A stretch of 60,000 nucleotides of DNA from Polytrichum commune (lineage: Eukaryota; Streptophyta; Polytrichopsida; Polytrichales; Polytrichaceae): the NCBI GenBank assembly GCA_950295325.1, contig OX485804.1:16556001-16616000 (forward strand), read 5' to 3'. The notes under the pieces were generated by a model. It ran no database searches. It had not been told where the DNA came from and worked only from the letters and a program-made list of their open reading frames with translations. The position numbers and the translations under genes were made by a program. Positions 32,768 to 45,000 of the stretch are shown piece after piece (the first letter of the stretch is position 1; every line of letters starts with the position of its first letter).

Positions 32768-35500
32768 TATAGTATAGAGTGTTAAACATTTGTAATAGTT
32801 GTAAAACTTACACATAGCATCCCGATCATTGATGTCCACAGTTAAGCCTGAATCTCTCATATTAGCTCTAGGCTTGATGTATGAGTGGAGGCAACTGTTG
32901 TGAATGTTGGCCTTGATGGTTCTCTTATCTAAATGCATGCACTAAAATGTGTAGGTCATAGTGCATTAATTTTGGGAACGGCTAGTGAAAAGATGACTGC
33001 ACTGAATGACATTATTTGATTGCAATGCCAAGATTGTTGGCTCTCATATTGTTGAGGGAATTTGGAAGGTTTGTCTAGATGATTTCCTTAGTAAATTTGC
33101 GGGGGAAGAGTTTGTTATTTTGTTCACCAACTACAAAGTCATTAAGCCTCTCCCAAGGTATGAGTGTATAGTTGGAGGTATTGTAATGACCATTTCTAGA
33201 GGAAACGTGTGGAATCAACTAGAGGTCCTCAAATGCAAATGGGTATGTTGGTGGGTATTGAGTTAATTATTCTTGAAACCTCATTGTTAAATTTGCATGT
33301 ACAACTCGAAATATTAGTTTTGGCATATCTTTGTCCTTTATGTCACAGTTGGTCTTGAAGGTTATGAAGTTGACTCTCTTGCAATGAGAATAGTAAGTGC
33401 TTGCACATACTACAACACATTTCTAACCATGTCTTGGTCAATTGTGTAGTAACTGCAAAACTTAGCATGTCATTTTTTTATGTGCAAGTGACAATATGTT
33501 ATAAGATCAACAAGTTTGCTTCATTAAACCAATTGGATTAACTAATTGATGAGAGACTCATAAGACTTGGAAATGACGATATGGTCAAATGAGTCTTTAT
33601 TGATGTGAATGGTAGATTGTAGTGAACAATTGTAGATTGGCACTGAAAATCACACATAATCATCAAATGTAGCAATATCTCATAACACCACATCAACCAC
33701 CAAGTACATAATCAAATCGAGCATGATCATAAATATCCATGCACAACTTATAGATCATGTGAGTTTAGGCATAGAACAAGAAGGTGTTTACACTGAGCTA
33801 CTAAATTTTGGCATCACAAGCTTAGCAATAACAAACACTTAATTACATGCACTATTTGTACGAAATAGTTGTGAGCACTAACAAGTTCAGATCCGTTAAT
33901 TCGTTGTAGAACACATTACCAAATTTGACGCATAACACTTTTGTAGATCTGGTGCATAACACATTACCAAATTTGGCACATAACACATTTGTAGATATGG
34001 TGCATAACACATTACCATATTTAATGTACAAACACATTCCACATATCTTAGTACATAATACATTAGTAGATGGGAGCATGTTATGTTCCCAATGTCTGAG
34101 GAGGGTTCATGGCTCGAAGGATGACTAAAGTCGCTAGAGTTGACTCCATCGATGGTTTTGTCTAGTTAGGTAAGTTGTGGGCAAGTTCAATAAATTATGG
34201 TCTGGACACTAATGGGTGGACTAAGGGTATTGGATTCTTAGTCGACTAAAGCTTGATAGGGGTGCTTCAACGTCCGGCCCCATGTCATTCATTGACTCAA
34301 ACTCATGACTATGCCCAAACTCATAAATCCTCTCATCTTGACCCAAAAGAAAAATTCACCCTTGAGTTTTCTTTAGGATCCTAATACATGATGCTTAAAC
34401 ATAGACTTGGGAGAACATTCCCCTAAAACTCATGCTTTCGAACCTCCCCTCCACTGGCACAATACAAACAACTCTATTGTTATAACTATACTAAATATTG
34501 CACTTAGTGTCACCAATTCTCTTCGACTTGCCCAATACTAATTAAAAACCACCAATGTAGTGTCACCAACACTAAATGTATACCTAATGTCATTTGCCAT
34601 TCCTTGTAAAAACTTTTGGGCATTATAGATTCACAATGTTGCAATTGTTGTCATTTACTAAGAGATGTTTCATTCCAACTTCAATCAACTCTGACTATGT
34701 TTCATCACATAAATGTTAGGATGCATAATATACCAAATTTTGTCTCGGTAATTGGCATTTGATGAACTAAAAGTTGACATTACCTATAAACTTAATCACA
34801 AGAAGTGTCATTTAAAAAGTCACCACAATGACATAAAATACCATATGGCACTAATAACAATATTTAGTGCACACCTCATTGTGACCCCTTAAGGCCCTTC
34901 TCCACCCGGCTCTATCAAAAAGCTCAAGTCTTTCCAAAGACCTATGGCTATGGAGGAGGCACCCTTGTTCACACGGTGCACTTGCATCAACTTGCTCATT
35001 GAAAATTTGGGAGAATATCAGTTCATTTATTTCACGCATGGTCATTGTTTTATTAACCAATGATCTTGTTAAAGTGCCTTTGTGAGTGGGCTTAGGGCAA
35101 GCCCAGGAGAGATAGAAAGCAACCCGCCAAAAATAATATATTATATGGTGTTTAGGGTGGCCGGCTTGGGTGGCGGGGCCGGGACGCACCACCCTAGCCC
35201 ATGAGTCCCGGCATATTTTAGGTTGTCACACCCAATTTGCCCAACTGGGCCCGCTCTCCCGAATGTGAGCCACCCTCTCCCGAAAGTTTTAGGGGCTGCC
35301 CGAAGGCCTGCCCGACCCAACGTGACATCATCATATTTGCCTTAAACTCGATGTATTAAAATGGTGCACCGGCTCTTACATCGCGGTTCACGGGCTACTT
35401 TGTCTATGGTCATATCTTAACTCAATTAATATTCGCCAACACCAATATTTGGTTTGAGTCAATTTTTTGTCTTATTCATTTTTGTGTCTAGCAATAATGC
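32768..35500. other. Gene-free AT-rich stretch up to the Harbinger region
   Basis: It contains a 48-bp tandem repeat (listed separately) and otherwise nothing recognised. From about 34880 to 35330 the sequence becomes GC-richer and has many GGGC/GCCC words. That may be the left part of the PIF/Harbinger element, but no terminal inverted repeat could be matched with confidence. Confidence 0.35.
33911..34075. repeat. Three to four copies of a 48-bp tandem repeat
   Basis: 'ACACATTACCAAATTTGGCA' starts at 33911, 33959 and 34007, followed by a more diverged copy. Each 48-bp unit is itself two related 24-bp halves, both starting ACACATT and ending in a GCACATA or TGCATA variant. Confidence 0.85.
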
Positions 35501-35752
35501 GTGGGATACCAATTGAAAATTTCCTTGCCACACGTTGAGGCCATCTTCGATTCCTACGACAACCATGGATATTTAAATAAAAAGAAGCCACGTCCTCTTA
35601 CCCAAATAGCAAATGTGTACGACCAACTCCATGTAGTACATCTTCGCACACGTTCCATCCTATATATTGAAACTATTGGGTTTGCCATTATCATTTATTT
35701 TTGCCATTCGTATCCGCAGGATTGTTGTTTAGTTTGTTTGGGGTACTTCACA

Positions 35753-37050
35753 ATGTCGGATCGTTGGATGGGGTACAACCAAAACATTCAAGCTAATCTA
35801 GAAGATGATGAAGAAGAGGAATTCGTTATGAGAATGCTAGCCCAACAATATGACAATGTTTACAGCGACGATGAACCAAAGCAGCGGGGTGGTAGTCGTC
35901 CAGGGAGGAGGGCGAACAAAGAGCGTTTAGCCGAGATGTACGATGCCTTGCTCTTCAAAGACTATTTCTCGGACGACCCCATATTTGATGACACTGATTT
36001 CAGACGGGTTTATCGCATGAGGAAACCTCTTTTTCTGTGTATATTGCATGCAATCACAGAGTCTGACGCTTATTTTGTTCAAAAAAGGAACGCTGCAGGG
36101 AAGCTGGGGTTAAGCAGTCTTCAAAAGGCCACGGCTGCGATGCGTATGCTAGCGTACGGGACCTCCTCAAAGGCACAAGAAGAACACACTAGGATGGCTG
36201 AAAGCACTGCTCAAGAGGCGATGTTGCGGTGGTGCAGGGGGGTTAGGCGATGTTTTACAGAGTATTATTTGCGGGATCCCTCACAAGATGATATTGTTAA
36301 ACAAATGGAGATAAATCAGGAGCGGGGGTGGCCAGGTATGTTTGGTTCCATAGATTGCATGCATTGGAAATGGAAGTTGTGTCCAGTTGCATTGCAGTGG
36401 GCATTTCAAGACAAAGATTAAAAAAAAGGAGTATAATTCTAGAAGCAATGTGTGATCAAAGTTTATGGGTTTGGCATGCATTTTTCGGCATCCCAGGTGG
36501 CAACAACGACTTAAATGTGCTGGATCGCAGTCCACTGGTATGCAAGTTGGTTGAAGGCAATGCCAATAGTGTTGGATTTTGGGTCAATGGGAACTGGTAT
36601 GAAAAGTACTACCTGCTCGGCGATGGCATTTATCCTAAGTGGAGTTGCTTCGTCCAATCCCTACAGGACCCCGAGGACCAAAAAGAAAGTAATTTCTCAG
36701 GAGCTCAAGAATTTGCGCGCAAGGATGTAGAACGATGTTTCGGAATGATGCAAGCTAGGTGGAGCATTATCACACAACCTTGCAGGTTGTGGAATGCATC
36801 AGACATTTCGGATGTTATGTATGCTTGCATTATAATGCATAATATGATTATAGAGGATGAGAGTGGTAGAGACTTGGAAATTCTAACACCAGAAGTTGCA
36901 TCTTCATCATCATCGGGGATGAGAAGAGGTTTCACCTTCGCCGATTTGACACGAGAAACTGCACTCATTGAGGACACTGATACTTACTACAACTTGCGTG
37001 ACGACCTTGTACAACACCTATGGGAGCATAAAGGGTTGAATGCCTATTAG
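35753..37050 (+). pseudogene. PIF/Harbinger DDE transposase, frameshifted
   Basis: Cut-and-paste transposase of the PIF/Harbinger (ALP1-like, DDE_Tnp_4) family. The probable start, MSDRWMGYNQN, is at 35753. An acidic N-terminus and a helical region (SSLQKATAAMRMLAYG) follow, then GMFGSIDCMHWKWK with the first catalytic Asp (about residue 201). The frame stops at TAA 36419-36421, beside an A8 run. The next frame resumes the conserved protein exactly there: IILEA, WVWHAFFGIPG, NNDLNVLDRSP, LLGDGIYP (second Asp), DVERCFGMMQARW (catalytic Glu) and MHNMIIEDE. It stops at 37048-37050. All three acidic residues survive, so the only visible lesion is a single net -1 shift. A 'tatccgcag' before the start could be a splice acceptor from a 5' exon. 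Confidence 0.9.
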
Positions 37051-38297
37051 TCATACGTGGGTCTTGTCTATGGCTTAAGGTATATTGTGAGGTTTAGGAT
37101 TCAAAAGTCGACTGAAACTTTATGAATTTGTTTTGGTTTAGTCTTAATTGCTTCGGCAATTTAGGAATTATTTATGCAATTATCATAATTGTTCAAGCAT
37201 TCGTTCATGCAAAGGATGGGTTTGTTTGTTTGCAGTGTGAATTTGTTTGAATTGGATGTGACCATTTTTATTGTTTCAACTTGCCATTGGTAGTTCACGC
37301 AATTACAATGCAGTTTCAAACTACACATGTCATGTTCACAACACAACTTCATACGCGCTGGATCAATCAATTTTTTGACTAGAAACCCACACTTTGAGAT
37401 TCCCCAAAGAATATACCAATGGCCAGTGTTAAACTTTGCTTGATATCCCAAGAGTACAATCTGGAAGCTTCAAATCAAACTCCAAAACAAAACAAAACAA
37501 AACCACTGCCACCACAAACAAGATTGGACTCTTGTAGGTAGCTACACACCAGATGTATGAATAATCAAAGCAACAAATTGCACAACAATAATCAATACTG
37601 AACGATTTTTGTGGCCCCACCTCAGACAACAACATATGTCAACCATATCTGTATGTGATCTTGTAATTTCTGTAACGGTTTCGAAGAATCTCTTCTCGTC
37701 TCCTCATCTACATCATTCTCCAGCGGTAGCCTCTCGCTTGTTAAGCCATCGTCCTCTTCAATTTGAGCCAGGGTTCGTGCGGCCCGATATTCATAAGACC
37801 GCACATCACTGTTATCTTCGCATTGTTTATAGTCCTTTGAAGACGACGCCCTTTCGGCGTCGACATCAAGCTCAGACCCTCACTGTGTAATCGAATCCGT
37901 CCACAGCAAAGGCAATACTTTCTTGAAAAGAAGAATGTGTGCAATGCAACAGAAAGAGCTCTTGTTTAACGGCATCTTAAGGAGAAGAGCCTCTATAAAG
38001 TAGAAGCAGGGATGCACAACCTTTACAAACTTTCCTCAATGCGGCCACCTGGAAGAAACATCACCAACATCAAAAGCGCCACTCCTCCTTCCAGCTCTGC
38101 ACTCTGTTGCCTTGGACCCCAACCCTCTTCAACAACCTCATCAGAACCTGAAGCTCTTCAATGCGCATCTGACACTCTGCACATTGCAAAGAGAAATGCA
38201 AAGAGAAATGCAACCATAATGAATCAAAGAGGCATTTATTGGAACCCAGCAGGCTGCCGTCACCAAAAGCACTCAAGAGAGTGTCTTGTGCAAAATC
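37051..38297. other. Interval between convergent Harbinger ORFs
   Basis: It lies between the transposase stop and the stop of the convergent Myb-like ORF. The ORFs inside it (both strands) are short and unlike any family. The part from about 37600 on is more GC-rich than 37051-37600 and resembles the Myb-like ORF in composition. Confidence 0.4.
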
Positions 38298-39782
38298 TCA
38301 CAACACTCTTGCACCAGGTTGCCAAGGCGATGGAGTTGCCCAAGGCATGTGGGTGTAATGACTACCGATGGGTGGAGGGATTGGCATTGAGGGAGAAATA
38401 GCACCGAAACAATTTCTGGATGCATATTCGGAGGCCAGGGTCTCATTCCAGAGGACCTGCTTCGAGGCCTCAAGGAACTGAGCTTCATGGCTAGGGTTCT
38501 CGCCAGTGCGGCGACGTTGCGAAGGGGGGACCCTAAACATCTCTTCCCCTTCCGTATCACTCACTACATGTATGTCACTTCGATCCTCTGCGGAGACATC
38601 GAAGTGACCACCTAACCTGTCATATCCTTCTTGATGTGCCCTAGCTTTCTCCAGTGCACTCTGCATGTAGAGGTTGGGCTCAGAGTTGCGGTAGCGATGG
38701 CGATGGGCTGCCTCGCTATCGGAGCCCTCGTCCTCGTCCTCTTCGTCTTCATCTTCGTCACTTGAGAGCGTCACAGTGGCCCCTACATTGAGATCTGGCT
38801 GCAGTGGGGGCGAAGGAGAAAGGGGAGTCGAGGAGGGAGCGAAATCTGCAGTGGGTGCGGCAGCAAATCCGGGGATGGTGGGTGTGTGCACTCGCACACC
38901 CGCAGTCGGCGCAACAACATCGGCACCACCTTCAACAGCATCGCCTTCCTCCATCGCCATCTCCTTCTCTAGTCGTTTGAGCTCTTGCTGGCGGCGGAGA
39001 AGGAGCCATCTACGGGCTATGCTGCATTTGATAAGAGAATCCTCCAGCGTGAAGAGGCTGAAGGCATTTTGCTGGGCGATCTGCTCAGCCTTTTTCAAAG
39101 TTGCAGTTGCGAAATCTGCTGTTGCCCTCGTGTTCGCCCTCAAGGCTGCTTCCTTCTCCCTCATTTCCTTGTGTTCACCCTTAGTTGACTTCCCTCCTTG
39201 TGGCCTGTGCAGGTTCACGTTGGGGTCGACGCCTTCACGCGGCTGCAACTCAGGAGAGTTAGCCTCCCTCCTGTCAACGGGCAGATCGGCACCAGCAGCG
39301 CCTGGAGCCTTGCGCTTCGACCCTACAGACCTGAAGATGGCAGCAAAGCGCGGGTGATCTCGGAGTAGCAACCAACAGTGTTTGTGGGCGAATGGCCTCC
39401 CCACCTTCTGCTCAAAAAGCTGCAATGCATCAACGATGATGTCGTTGTCTGTTCGCCCGCTCTCGTCGAGGGCTTTGATCTGCTCATAGCAGCCCACAAA
39501 CTTGGCGATGCTCGCCTTTAGATCGCCCCACTTCGTCTCAAGACTCCTTGCAGGTCGCTCCGGACCTACTGCAGGTTTGTTTCTTGCATAATGCGCTGCA
39601 ACAACAACCCAGAACGTAGATTTTTTTTGCCCGATCCCCCGCCGCGCGTCTGTTGAGACGTACATGAAACTCCTGCAACATTGTTCTTCCTCCTCGGGCA
39701 GGAAATTCTTCCCCTTCCGCTTCGCCCCACCCGCGATGACGTGAGCATCCCTACACCCTGACATACCTAATTTCGGCGACAT
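38298..39782 (-). CDS. Myb/SANT-like DNA-binding protein of a PIF/Harbinger element, intact
   Basis: A 494-residue uninterrupted ORF. Residues about 25-145 have the pattern of the plant Myb/trihelix-like, NAM-associated family that accompanies PIF/Harbinger transposases: NFLPEEEEQ, STFWVVVAAHY, RSLETKWGDLKASIAKFVGC, HKHCWLLLRDHPRF. Basic patches (KRKGK near 21, SKRKAP near 153, QRRRTG near 424) suggest nuclear import. A Lys/Glu/Ala-rich probable coiled coil spans about 205-295. A Pro-rich stretch holds DLNVG, and a Glu/Asp run lies near 345-360. In characterised elements this partner binds the termini and brings the transposase to the nucleus. It is convergent with the broken transposase (stops 1.25 kb apart) and is markedly GC-richer than its surroundings. 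Confidence 0.85.
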   Translation of the reverse strand: MSPKLGMSGCRDAHVIAGGAKRKGKNFLPEEEEQCCRSFMYVSTDARRGIGQKKSTFWVVVAAHYARNKPAVGPERPARSLETKWGDLKASIAKFVGCYEQIKALDESGRTDNDIIVDALQLFEQKVGRPFAHKHCWLLLRDHPRFAAIFRSVGSKRKAPGAAGADLPVDRREANSPELQPREGVDPNVNLHRPQGGKSTKGEHKEMREKEAALRANTRATADFATATLKKAEQIAQQNAFSLFTLEDSLIKCSIARRWLLLRRQQELKRLEKEMAMEEGDAVEGGADVVAPTAGVRVHTPTIPGFAAAPTADFAPSSTPLSPSPPLQPDLNVGATVTLSSDEDEDEEDEDEGSDSEAAHRHRYRNSEPNLYMQSALEKARAHQEGYDRLGGHFDVSAEDRSDIHVVSDTEGEEMFRVPPSQRRRTGENPSHEAQFLEASKQVLWNETLASEYASRNCFGAISPSMPIPPPIGSHYTHMPWATPSPWQPGARVL

Positions 39783-40214
39783 TCCTAGGTAGCGGACTTA
39801 TTCAATGCACGGCAAGCGAGGCAAAAATGGCGGAAATCCTCTTCAACTATGCCCGCCCGCTCTCCTCTTATGGCGTTGGCGGGCCTTCCTGGGGATCCTT
39901 TTTTTCCGCCCCCGGGAGCTACAAGCCCGGAATGCCGTTTGATTCTAGCTTGGCGAGGCTGCTGGGGACGCTCTTAGCAAAGACCTCCACACTGGGCAAT
40001 GAGGGTGGCCAAAATTGACTTACTACCTCTTATGGAAAGTTGCCGAGTCCTTTGCAAGGGAGTGTAGTTTTGGTTAAAGAAATCTACTTTTATCGTGTTT
40101 TAGGTCATGCCACCTCGGATCCCAACTAGGCTTGGATTTTAAGATAGATACATGTGTGAATGCTGGGTAAAGAAAACTCAATTGCTATCTAAAAACACAA
40201 CTCTTAAGTTCAGG
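39783..40214. other. 5' flank of the Myb-like ORF
   Basis: 39790-40010 is GC-rich, with GCCCGCCCGC and GGCGGGCC words, and is probably part of the Harbinger element and its promoter side. From 40015 the composition drops to AT-rich host DNA, which suggests a right boundary near there. No matching left terminal repeat was found. Confidence 0.35.
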
Positions 40215-40223
40215 GTGGAGAAG

Positions 40224-41511
40224 GGGTCTCTCTAAATACCCCTGACGAGCGTTGCACTCGTTTGGGCGGTGGGCAGGGGCAACACTGAAAAAGCCAAAGC
40301 CTCGGCCCCCCGACCCTGGCCTAACCCCCCGACCTTGGCCTGAGCCTTGCATTCTTGAAGGCCGCTTGTCCATATAACCCATATTGAGTGCACTTCATTT
40401 TCAAGGTCCAAAATCCAATATTTAAGGTCACTTCCATTGAGTAAATAAGCAATTGACTAGGATTTCAATTTCGGAGTGAAATCGTCAATAAAGCAATGAC
40501 TTGGAAGTCAAAAACATTACAAAACATTAATGCCATGTAAATAACTTGGAAGTAAAAAATATTACAAAACCCTCATTAGCACCGAGGTTATAATTTTTGT
40601 GACTTACCATTGAAAGGGTCTTTATCATTCTAAAATGAAACTAGAATTATTTTAGTGTTTTATTTTTAGTATGTTTTATTTTATACTATTTTAGTTAATA
40701 CCTTCTACTTTCACAAAGTATTCATAAACATTCAAACTCATTAAGTGTAATTAAGTGTAATTAATTCTAAATAATACAAATTAAGACCAATTGAATCAAA
40801 AAGTATGCTTATCAGATTAAGCAAGCCTAATTAAATATAAAATTCACTTAATCATGATTTAATTCAGATACAAGGAATGATGTGCTTAATTACACTTGTT
40901 TAGGCTTCATTATGCTTAATTAGGCTGAATGCACTTACTTGCACTTTATCAGGCTAAATTAGTTCGAATGTGTATGAATACTTGTAGAAACCTACACCTT
41001 GCGCTGAATTACCTTCTAATACAATTATTTAGACTTAATTACATTTAATCACACTTAATTAGTTTGAGTGTGTATGAATACTTTGTGAAAGTAGAAGGCA
41101 TTAACTAAAATATTATAAAATAAACATACTAGAAGTAAAACACTAATTTTAGTTCCACTTTAGAACGACAAAGACTCTTTCACTGGTAAGTCACAAAAAT
41201 TATAACCTCAATGTTGATGAGGGTTTTGTGATGTTTTTGACTTCCAAGTTAATTACATGTTTTATTGACAATTTCACTTCGAAAATGAAATCCCAATCAA
41301 TTGCTTATTTACTCAATGGAAGTGAGCATTTACATTGGATTTTGGACCTTGAAAATGAAGTGCACTCAATATGGGTTATATGAACAAACAACCTTCAAGA
41401 ATGCAAGGGTTAGGCCAGGGTCAGGGGGCCAAGGCTTTGGCTTTTTTGGTGTTGCCCCTGCCCGCCACCCTGACAAGTGCAACGCTCGTCAGGGGGTATT
41501 TAGAGAGACCC
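40224..41511. mobile_element. Fold-back (long-TIR) element with 9-bp duplication, MULE-like
   Basis: The two arms, about 40224-40780 and 41010-41511, are inverted copies of each other over roughly 500 bases with moderate divergence. Both ends start GGGTCTCTCTAAATACCCC. GTGGAGAAG flanks the element perfectly (40215-40223 and 41512-41520). A 9-bp duplication and very long arms suit a non-autonomous Mutator-like element. The 230-bp centre is AT-rich with repeated 'taattaagtgtaatta'-type words, and no ORF is credible. Related single arms lie at 55.04-55.6 kb and 57.98-58.49 kb. Confidence 0.92.
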
Positions 41512-41815
41512 GTGGAGAAGAGCCTTTAGTACCCCAAAACCAACCCCTGTAAACTCATGCCTAAAATGGACATGGATTGAATATGGGAATCTAGAGTTAA
41601 TTGTCGACATGAGTATAAATTATATTTTAGAAATCCCAAGTTTATTCCTACAATGTTCCAAAAATTATACTAGAATGTGTTAATATACAATTTCCTATTT
41701 CAATTGCCAAAGAGACCCAACAAAAATCAAGCAATTACAACTGCGCTCAGATGCTTAAAGGACCGTAATAGGTGTATAGCTTAGCCTTCACAAAATTTGG
41801 GTCAACCCAAAGCCC

Positions 41816-41830
41816 AAACCCTAAAACCCT
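41816..41830. promoter_or_regulatory. Telo-box and site II-like motif upstream of CstF50
   Basis: AAACCCTAAAACCCT lies about 185 bases before the CstF50 ATG. An AGCCCA (TGGGCT on the other strand) sits directly before it. The telo-box (AAACCCTA) with site II (TGGGCC/T) pair is common upstream of plant genes for RNA processing, ribosomes and proliferation. Function here is inferred from motif and position. Confidence 0.5.
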
Positions 41831-42003
41831 CCCTCTGCCTCATCAGTCAATCAAGTTCCTCGTACAACACAGATTCCTGTCATTTTATGGATTATGTCTG
41901 TTTTGCAAGAGAAAACCTGGTCACTTTGATTTTGCTGCTGATCATAGCTCCGAACAATTCTGAGTGTTTTTGAATTTGTGGGAGTTTTGCATCATCATCA
42001 GCA

Positions 42004-45000
42004 ATGGGTGCAGACGCAGAACTTCAACACGAGGGCGCATTGCAGCGCCATGTGATGGCACTCATAGTGGCCCACCTTCGTGACCACAATCTCAACCAGG
42101 TTATTGAAATGCCCTCTTCACCTTGCCAAAAGATGCAAGAAAAAGGAATTGAAACAAAGGGCTATGATTGAAATTATGATATTCAAAGACAATGTGCTTA
42201 TTTTCCTCAGCTGTCTTGCTCAACTACCTGCTTGGGTTATGGCATCACGTGTGCTTCTCCCAACTTACTCCTGTCTTGCCTGCTCTTCTCTTTGAGAAAA
42301 CACAATTTCAATATCGGGGTTGATGTTAATAATGGGTTTCCACCCACCTGCTATCAATATATGACGATTTCAGTATCAAAGGCTGTAGTCTTTGAGAGTC
42401 TGTCAGCAATCTTCAGGCTACACTCGAAAGATTATTAATTTCTCTTCGCAGAATGAAGCATGGAGAAGTTCTTCAGGAATTGGCTCTTGCAGAAAGAATA
42501 ACGAACCACATTGGTAAAGAATTTGTTGTTCAGTGGGTTTATTGATAGGGGTTTTTGCATTCTAGGATTGCTCAAACATGTGTCTTTAGGGTTCACTGCT
42601 TGCAGACTAATCTGTATCTTGATGATTGTCAAGCATTTACTTGTTCGAGTAATCCTGAAACAAAGGCTATGATTTCAAGACAATATGCTTGTTTCCTCAG
42701 CTGTCTTGCTCAATCACCTGCTTGGATTATGGCATTATGTGTGTTGCGTGTCTTGCCTGCTCTTCTGTATGAAGAAACTCAATTATAGTATTGGGTTTCA
42801 TGTCAATAATAGGTTATTACATGCTTTCAATTTGTGATGATTTTAGCGTCAAAAGCTATAGTGTTTAAAAGTCTGTCAGCAATATTCAGGCTATATTTGA
42901 ATGAATTCTAAGTTGCCTTTGCACAATGAAGCATGGAGACGTTCTTCAGGAATTTCTTTTGAAGAAAGAATAATGAACCACTGTTAAATAATTAGTTATT
43001 TGGTGCATTTTGTTGATGAGGTTCTTTGCACTGGAGGGATCATTAATCAAGCACTTTCTTTCAGGGTTTACTGCTTGCAGACTAATCTTCTTTTTTGATG
43101 ATTTGTCAAGCATGACTTGTTGAAGTAATCTTCTGTTCTGGAAGAGCCAAGCTGTAGGAAGGTCTGCCTAATTCACTTTCATTTAATGATATCATGCAGG
43201 CAGCCATAGCTGTTTCCAATGCAACGATGACTCCATTGCAGACAGAAGTGCCACCAAACAAGCTCCTCGATCTTGTGCGCAAGGTAAAAATCTTTCTCCT
43301 CTCTTTCGGTCTGAGGTGTAAAATCTTGGAGGTGTGTGAGTCGTTTGCCTTTGGCTACTCATTGTGATTGTGAAGCTGACAATTGGAATAAGTCATTTTT
43401 TGATAACAACATCAAAGAGATGAGAAACATATTAGGTATCCTTAATTTCTCACTTTCAATGAAAAACAGGACTTGCACAGCCTGGTCGGAAGTAATTGGT
43501 GCTTGTATTTGGTTTGGATTCTAACTTTGGTTGTTCCACTTTGGTGATCACACACGCTGGTTTGATGTTTAAGTTATTTGGGCTTATTTGGTCAATCTTC
43601 TTAATTAGACACATATATCTGAGTGATATATGGCAGGGCTTGTAGTCAACATCAGTTACCAAAAAGACATGTGTAACAATGAGATTGGACTATGTGCTCA
43701 AAATATAGACAGCATTGTAGGTTCAAATGTGAACACTATGGGGAGGGCCTGTGTGATCATTCAAGAGTAAGAGAAACTTCGCATTGACTACCTATAAATT
43801 TTGCATCTCAATGTTGAGTCTGAAGGTTGAAATGATTTGCAATTGCTAATCAAATGAGACAATTCCCAAGCTGATCCAACAGCAATAAATGTCTCTGGAG
43901 TTGGAAGTGTCCACAATAGAGCCACATACAATAGATCTTATTAAGAAATGTCCAGATGTTGCAATTGTTGGTATGTTGTAGGGCTTGGCTGTTGACCGAG
44001 AAGATACGCTACCTGTTGCTGTTGACAAGAGTGCTGGTGGAGCTACACTAGCTGGCTATGGCCCTTTGCCTATATTACCAAAGACGTCATTGGATTTCAG
44101 GTAGAGGCACATATTTATGAAGCTATTTTGTTGAGTGCACAACTACACTAACTATATAGTTTACTGTGGCATTCAAATTGGTGTGCCATGTTGATTAGAG
44201 GGGTTGTTTGTGACTTGTCATGTATCACCAATTGTCATGTGATACCCCTCTAGTTGCCACACACTGATTGCAAGAATTAATGGTCAATGATGAATAGTAT
44301 GGGCCGCACTAAATCAGATGTTCAGTGTACCATGCTATGCTCATCAGTTTTATGTTATAGGATTTTTTAAGTGAAGCCAAGTCTGACAAACCTTCTACAG
44401 CTCAGTGCAGGCAACCAAAGGCACTGCCAAGACATTTGCGAAGCATGACTCACGACATGTATCAGAACATAAGGTAAGCCGCATTTTTGAATTGTTCTTG
44501 TAGTCTACCATTTGAGGAATGATTTTATATTTTCTTTTCTGGAGGTTACAACAGGAGTTGTCATGACTTGGCAGGATATTCATGAGGTTAAGGAATTTGT
44601 GAATTCCTTCCAAGTGGATGCAAATTTTGCATTTTGTTTAGTGTGTATTCAAACCTATCAACCCTATTGTCCAAATAAGTTCTGGACACCCCCATGTGAG
44701 TTTATCAATTCTGATGTAACTATGGTGGTTGTGGTGTTTGTGATGTATAATAGAACATGGCTCGGTGTGCCCGCTTTAGTCCAGATGGGCGACTTGTGGC
44801 TACTGGTAGTGCGGACACTTCTATCAAATTGTTTGAGGTGAGAAGGCAGAGAATTGGCAGGCAAATAGATATTGTTGAAAAACCTTCCAAACACCTCCAT
44901 TGAGAAAATTAAGAGTATATTCTACTCTATTGTAAGTACTAATGTCATTTGAAAAGGAAGACTCAGCCTACATTGCTTGGCTTCTTCAGAACATGTGCAC

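Noticed and set aside
38776-39357. 193-aa + strand ORF
   Set aside because: Shadow of the Myb-like ORF on the opposite strand; low-complexity Ala/Ser composition.
34880-40015. Terminal inverted repeats for the whole PIF/Harbinger element
   Set aside because: Only a 9-base GCCACCCTC match (35272 region versus 40005 region) was found, without a TTA/TAA flank; not enough to set ends.
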